From: Candidatus Brocadiaceae bacterium
GTDB lineage: Bacteria > Planctomycetota > Brocadiia > SM23-32
Reading direction: 5' to 3'
NCBI GenBank assembly: GCA_003551785.1
Contig: PUNP01000957.1
Location: 1-8,779 of the forward strand
Length of the DNA stretch: 8,779 nt
The notes under the pieces are model-generated. The model was not told the origin of the DNA. It worked only from the letters and a program-made list of their open reading frames with translations, and ran no database searches. Below, piece after piece: positions 6,492 to 8,779 of the stretch; within the stretch, counting starts at the first letter, position 1, and each line of letters opens with the position of its first letter. A program made the translations under genes and the position numbers.

Positions 6492-7268
6492 ATGACTAAA
6501 AAGCGCAAATTTTTCATGTCTCAATTGAAAGCACTCGGGTGTGCTGAACTTCCAGAGCAGGTTTTCGTTGGAAAAGAACTTTTTGAACTCCGAAAAATTT
6601 ATAAACATTCTTTTGCCGTCGCTGTTGGGCTTTATGAGAAAAATGAGGATCGTGTGATAGTCAAACTGCACAGACAAAAGCATTTTTTCGGGATTCCTCT
6701 AAAGTGGATAGGAGAGTTTATGGCGCGGTATGAGAGTGCTGTTTTGAAACATTGCAGCGGCATCAAAGGGGTCCCCCAATATCGCGAATCGGCGCTCACT
6801 ACAGCAGTAGCTCATGATTATATTCCCGGCGATTCATTGTCCTCAGAAAATAATGTGAATCTACGGTTTTTCGAAAACCTGTTTCACCTGCTCGACCGCA
6901 TACATGAGCGTGGCGTAGCTTATGTTGATATGGAAAAGGCCGAAAATATTCTGAAAGGCACTGACGAGCTGCCATATTTTTTTGATTTTCAGCTTGCCTT
7001 TTTCTGGCCGGACGACATGCCGCTGGGGCAATGTACCGGTGTCAGGCTTTTGCGGAAATGGCTGCAGGACTGCGATCGTTACCATGCGTACAAGCATCTC
7101 AGGAGGATGCGCCCCGACTTGCTGTCAAATGAAGAGTACAGGTTCTCTCTGAAGAAACCATGGCTCGTGATAGTTGCCAACGCCGTATTCAAGCCTATGC
7201 AAATCGCACGCAAAGCCTTGCAAAAGCTTCGTAAAATAAAAGATAAAAGGTTAATTAACAATGATTAA
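6492..7268 (+). CDS. Small RIO/Kdo-like protein kinase-fold protein
   Basis: A 258-residue compact kinase-fold protein of the RIO/lipopolysaccharide-kinase type; the substrate is unknown. Key positions are VIVK (Lys58, ATP-binding lysine), YESAVLK (Glu82, likely helix-C glutamate), the hinge-like HDYIPGDSL (108-116), the catalytic loop GVAYVDMEKAENIL (Asp146, Asn152) and the metal site FFDFQLAF (Asp165). The His usual before the catalytic Asp is replaced by Tyr-Val (YVD). A basic C-terminal tail (about 234-253) may bind membrane or nucleic acid. The frame is open back to 6318, but that extension translates the inverted-repeat element, so the ATG at 6492 is chosen; ATG at 6516 is an alternative. 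No strong RBS is visible. The stop overlaps the manA start by 8 nt, indicating an operon with coupled translation. Confidence 0.72.
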   Translation: MTKKRKFFMSQLKALGCAELPEQVFVGKELFELRKIYKHSFAVAVGLYEKNEDRVIVKLHRQKHFFGIPLKWIGEFMARYESAVLKHCSGIKGVPQYRESALTTAVAHDYIPGDSLSSENNVNLRFFENLFHLLDRIHERGVAYVDMEKAENILKGTDELPYFFDFQLAFFWPDDMPLGQCTGVRLLRKWLQDCDRYHAYKHLRRMRPDLLSNEEYRFSLKKPWLVIVANAVFKPMQIARKALQKLRKIKDKRLINND

Positions 7269-8439
7269 ACCACTAAAATTAAAACCCCACTCAGTGCTTA
7301 AACCCTGGGGAGTTATTCATCATGCGGTTGAAAATATAACCGGCATATCGGTCGGATTGGGAGAACTTTGGCTCGCTTCCGCGCAAAAGGGAGAAGGCAA
7401 TGTTGCTAACGATGTGCTTAATTCTGATTTTGATGGCGACCTTGCCGCTCTGCTTTCCGAGGCCGATAATCAGGCAAAACTGGAAAAATGGCTCGGTTCA
7501 ACCCCGGCCGGTTTGTTGAAAAACTCTGATTATCGGGGGAAAACTGAAGCCTGGGTGGTGAGAGATGCTGCCGGCATGGCAGGTTTTGCCGCCGGGCCGG
7601 CTGACGAACAGGCGAAAGCCCGATTGAAATCCTTACTCACCGGCCCGGGGCTGACTCCGGATGTCAGGGACTGGGATGCGCACGTGCGTGAACTCTTTGG
7701 GTTGATTACTCCGGTTCAGCCAGGTGACGCGTTTTTAGTGCCCGCCGGCACTTTACATACGATGTTCGCGCTCGGAGGTGACAGCCGGCTGATCGTTGAT
7801 GAAATTCAACAGGGCTACGGCTCGGGACTGCTCCCCACTCTTTCGAAAACATTGCTTGTTGAAAACAGCCTGCTCAGCGTACAGGTTCACCCAAATGATG
7901 AGACTGTCCGTCAGTCTGCGTCCGGTGAGTTGGATATAGCACAGGATTTACAGGCCAACCCCACAGTACGTGTTTATGATTTCGGTCGCCGGCCGGGGGA
8001 ATATCCGGATTTGGGCTTCAAATTGACGGATACGGAGGCGGGGCTGCGTTCTATACCTACCGTTACAATCGAGTCTGAAGGAAAGGCCGTCGAGTTCCTG
8101 GTCGCCTGCCGGCAGTTTTTCATGAATAAAATAAGTCTGGAGAAAAGTGCGATAATGGCCGCTGCCAAAGACCTGCCAGTTTTCGGAAGTTATCGGATAC
8201 TCCATGCAACTAAAGGAGAAGTCGAAATAAAAACTTCAGCGAATACGGTCATGCTTTCAAAGGGAGAAACGGTATTTGTCCCGGGCGAAGCTGAGCCGGA
8301 ATTGGAATTACGCAGCAGGGCCGGGGCCAAACTGTACGACCAGGGAGTGCCTGATCTGGGTTTACTTCGCTCATGGATGATCGAACATGGCCAAATGGCT
8401 GATGTAACGGAATCATTTTTGAAACCTCCCCGGGCATAA
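7261..8439 (+). CDS. manA: Class I mannose-6-phosphate isomerase, with rearranged motif order
   Basis: A 392-residue cupin enzyme expected to interconvert fructose-6-P and mannose-6-P in the cytoplasm using a metal ion, feeding GDP-mannose or mannose catabolism. The recognisable modules are LKPWG (13-17), GELWLAS (34-40), GKTEAWVV (93-100, metal ligand Glu96), GDAFLVPAGTLHTM (155-168, ligand His166), EIQQ (181-184), LPTLSKTLLVENSLLSVQVHPND (191-213, ligands Gln208 and His210), VRVYDFGRR (236-244) and a C-terminal cupin-like domain with GETVFVPG (335-342). All four ligands are present, but canonical ManA places QVHP before GKTE; here it comes after PAGTLH and EIQQ. Length is normal for the family. 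AAGG 10 nt upstream can serve as RBS, and the start lies inside the end of the kinase gene. Confidence 0.88.
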   Translation: MIKPLKLKPHSVLKPWGVIHHAVENITGISVGLGELWLASAQKGEGNVANDVLNSDFDGDLAALLSEADNQAKLEKWLGSTPAGLLKNSDYRGKTEAWVVRDAAGMAGFAAGPADEQAKARLKSLLTGPGLTPDVRDWDAHVRELFGLITPVQPGDAFLVPAGTLHTMFALGGDSRLIVDEIQQGYGSGLLPTLSKTLLVENSLLSVQVHPNDETVRQSASGELDIAQDLQANPTVRVYDFGRRPGEYPDLGFKLTDTEAGLRSIPTVTIESEGKAVEFLVACRQFFMNKISLEKSAIMAAAKDLPVFGSYRILHATKGEVEIKTSANTVMLSKGETVFVPGEAEPELELRSRAGAKLYDQGVPDLGLLRSWMIEHGQMADVTESFLKPPRA

Positions 8440-8474
8440 ATCGCCTCTTTACAAAGCCCTCAGTGGTTGTAGAT

Positions 8475-8597
8475 GCCTAAAAGCTTGGCCGAAAGGTGCA
8501 ACATGATCTGTGTAAGCTAGTGGCATAGACCACTAGTGCTTAGTTGCATAAGTCCGAATAATGTTGTAGTTTTAGTACCTTCATTGTGTTTTTAGGC
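8475..8597. repeat. 123-bp structured repeat related to the 147-bp element
   Basis: GCCTAAAA (8475-8482) and TTTTAGGC (8590-8597) form an 8-bp outer inverted repeat. Inside, the stretch 8485-8504 (TTGGCCGAAAGGTGCAACAT) matches the reverse complement of 6437-6457, with one A fewer. A long imperfect hairpin follows: TGCAAC (8497-8502) pairs GTTGCA (8543-8548), TAAG (8513-8516) pairs CTTA (8539-8542), and CTAGTGG (8517-8523) pairs CCACTAG (8530-8536) around loop CATAGA. One side has a 10-nt internal bulge and the other a 2-nt bulge. It does not look like a terminator, since no T-run follows. Confidence 0.55.
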
Positions 8598-8609
8598 TAA
8601 TCATGATAA

Positions 8610-8630
8610 CCACGGGGACAAGCCCCGTGG
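8610..8630 (+). repeat. Palindromic repeat copy 1 (ACAAG loop)
   Basis: Perfect 8-bp stem, arms CCACGGGG and CCCCGTGG around loop ACAAG. Together with nine flanking bases it forms an imperfect direct repeat of 8671-8700, 70 nt away. It could hinder transcription past manA, but no T-tract follows. Confidence 0.8.
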
Positions 8631-8679
8631 AGTCTCCCTGTTGTTGGCGTTGTGTTTACCTGATAGTCAGTCATGCAAG

Positions 8680-8700
8680 CCACGGGCACAAGGCCCGTGG
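8680..8700 (+). repeat. Palindromic repeat copy 2 (ACAAG loop)
   Basis: Perfect 8-bp stem, arms CCACGGGC and GCCCGTGG around the same ACAAG loop. The innermost pair is C-G here and G-C in copy 1, a compensatory double change that keeps the stem. Confidence 0.8.
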
Positions 8701-8732
8701 GGGAAGCGAATCTCATAGAAGGGGTCAAACCT

Positions 8733-8753
8733 CCACGGGGCTTGTCCCCTTGG
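8733..8753 (-). repeat. Palindromic repeat copy 3, inverted (CTTGT loop)
   Basis: Arms CCACGGGG and CCCCTTGG around loop CTTGT, the complement of ACAAG, so this copy lies in the opposite orientation. One mismatch (C-T) interrupts the stem. GGGTCAAAC occurs on both sides (8722-8730 and 8752-8760), exactly 30 nt apart. Confidence 0.75.
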
Positions 8754-8779
8754 GTCAAACGACTGACCACCAGAAAAAA

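Larger units (their letters stand above)
8666..8767. repeat. BIME-like cluster: two opposed palindromic repeats inside a 7-bp inverted repeat
   Basis: GTCAGTC (8666-8672) and GACTGAC (8761-8767) are reverse complements and enclose copy 2 and the inverted copy 3. The head-to-head arrangement resembles bacterial interspersed mosaic elements built from REP units. No REP-associated transposase is present in the window. Confidence 0.4.

Noticed and set aside
8497..8548. Integron attC-type recombination site
   Set aside because: The fold has paired arms, but the consensus core boxes of attC sites are not recognisable and there is no integrase in the window.
8610..8645. Rho-independent terminator for manA
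   Set aside because: The hairpin is strong but is followed by AGTCTCCCTG rather than a T-run, and it lies 170 nt after the stop.
8610..8753. Short palindromic repeats as a CRISPR array
   Set aside because: Only three copies, unequal spacing, one inverted and no cas gene; they are REP-like palindromes.

Overview
The window is bacterial accessory-type chromosome of moderate GC. It holds six real protein genes, two gene remnants and unusually repeat-rich spacers. A type II lipoprotein signal on one protein implies a bacterial envelope, and GH57 branching enzyme with GlgA is a glycogen set found in several deep or anaerobic bacterial groups. Desulfobacterota, Planctomycetota/Lentisphaerota/Verrucomicrobiota and candidate phyla are all possible. 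The sequence alone does not fix the taxon.

Layout. Positions 1-3528 (+) form a carbohydrate block. It starts with the 3' part of phosphoglucosamine mutase (glmM), whose stop overlaps the start of a GH57 alpha-glucan branching enzyme. A complete glycogen synthase (glgA) follows after 55 nt. A MarC-family membrane protein (3533-4129, minus) converges on glgA with only 4 bp between the stops, and has a good candidate promoter at 4226-4254. Between marC and the next gene lies the 3' end of a decayed receiver-domain gene (4260-4375). It ends 2 nt before the start of a GH5-type glycosidase lipoprotein (4378-5928).

Downstream of the glycosidase is a 560-bp spacer. It carries a minus-strand gene fragment with a CxxCH motif (5922-6104), an inverted-repeat element (6130-6226), a sigma70-like promoter (6238-6266) and a 147-bp element with 20-bp terminal inverted repeats and two internal hairpins (6318-6464). 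Then come a small RIO/Kdo-like kinase (6492-7268) and a class I phosphomannose isomerase (7261-8439), overlapping by 8 nt. The last 340 bp contain no gene. They hold a second element sharing the TTGGCCGAAA(A)GGTGCAACAT end with the 147-bp element, then three copies of a palindromic repeat with an ACAAG/CTTGT loop.

How the genes work together. GH57 enzyme and GlgA should build branched alpha-glucan from a nucleotide-sugar donor. GlmM supplies amino-sugar phosphate for the envelope. ManA links fructose-6-P to mannose-6-P, and its coupled kinase-like partner may act in envelope glycan or lipid phosphorylation (inference). The GH5 lipoprotein would act on beta-linked polysaccharide at the cell surface or in the periplasm.

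The two most unusual points are the order of the metal-binding motifs in ManA (Glu and His motifs come before the QVHP motif, the reverse of the canonical order) and the related repeat elements that flank the kinase-manA pair. I see no complete transposase, CRISPR array, tRNA or rRNA.
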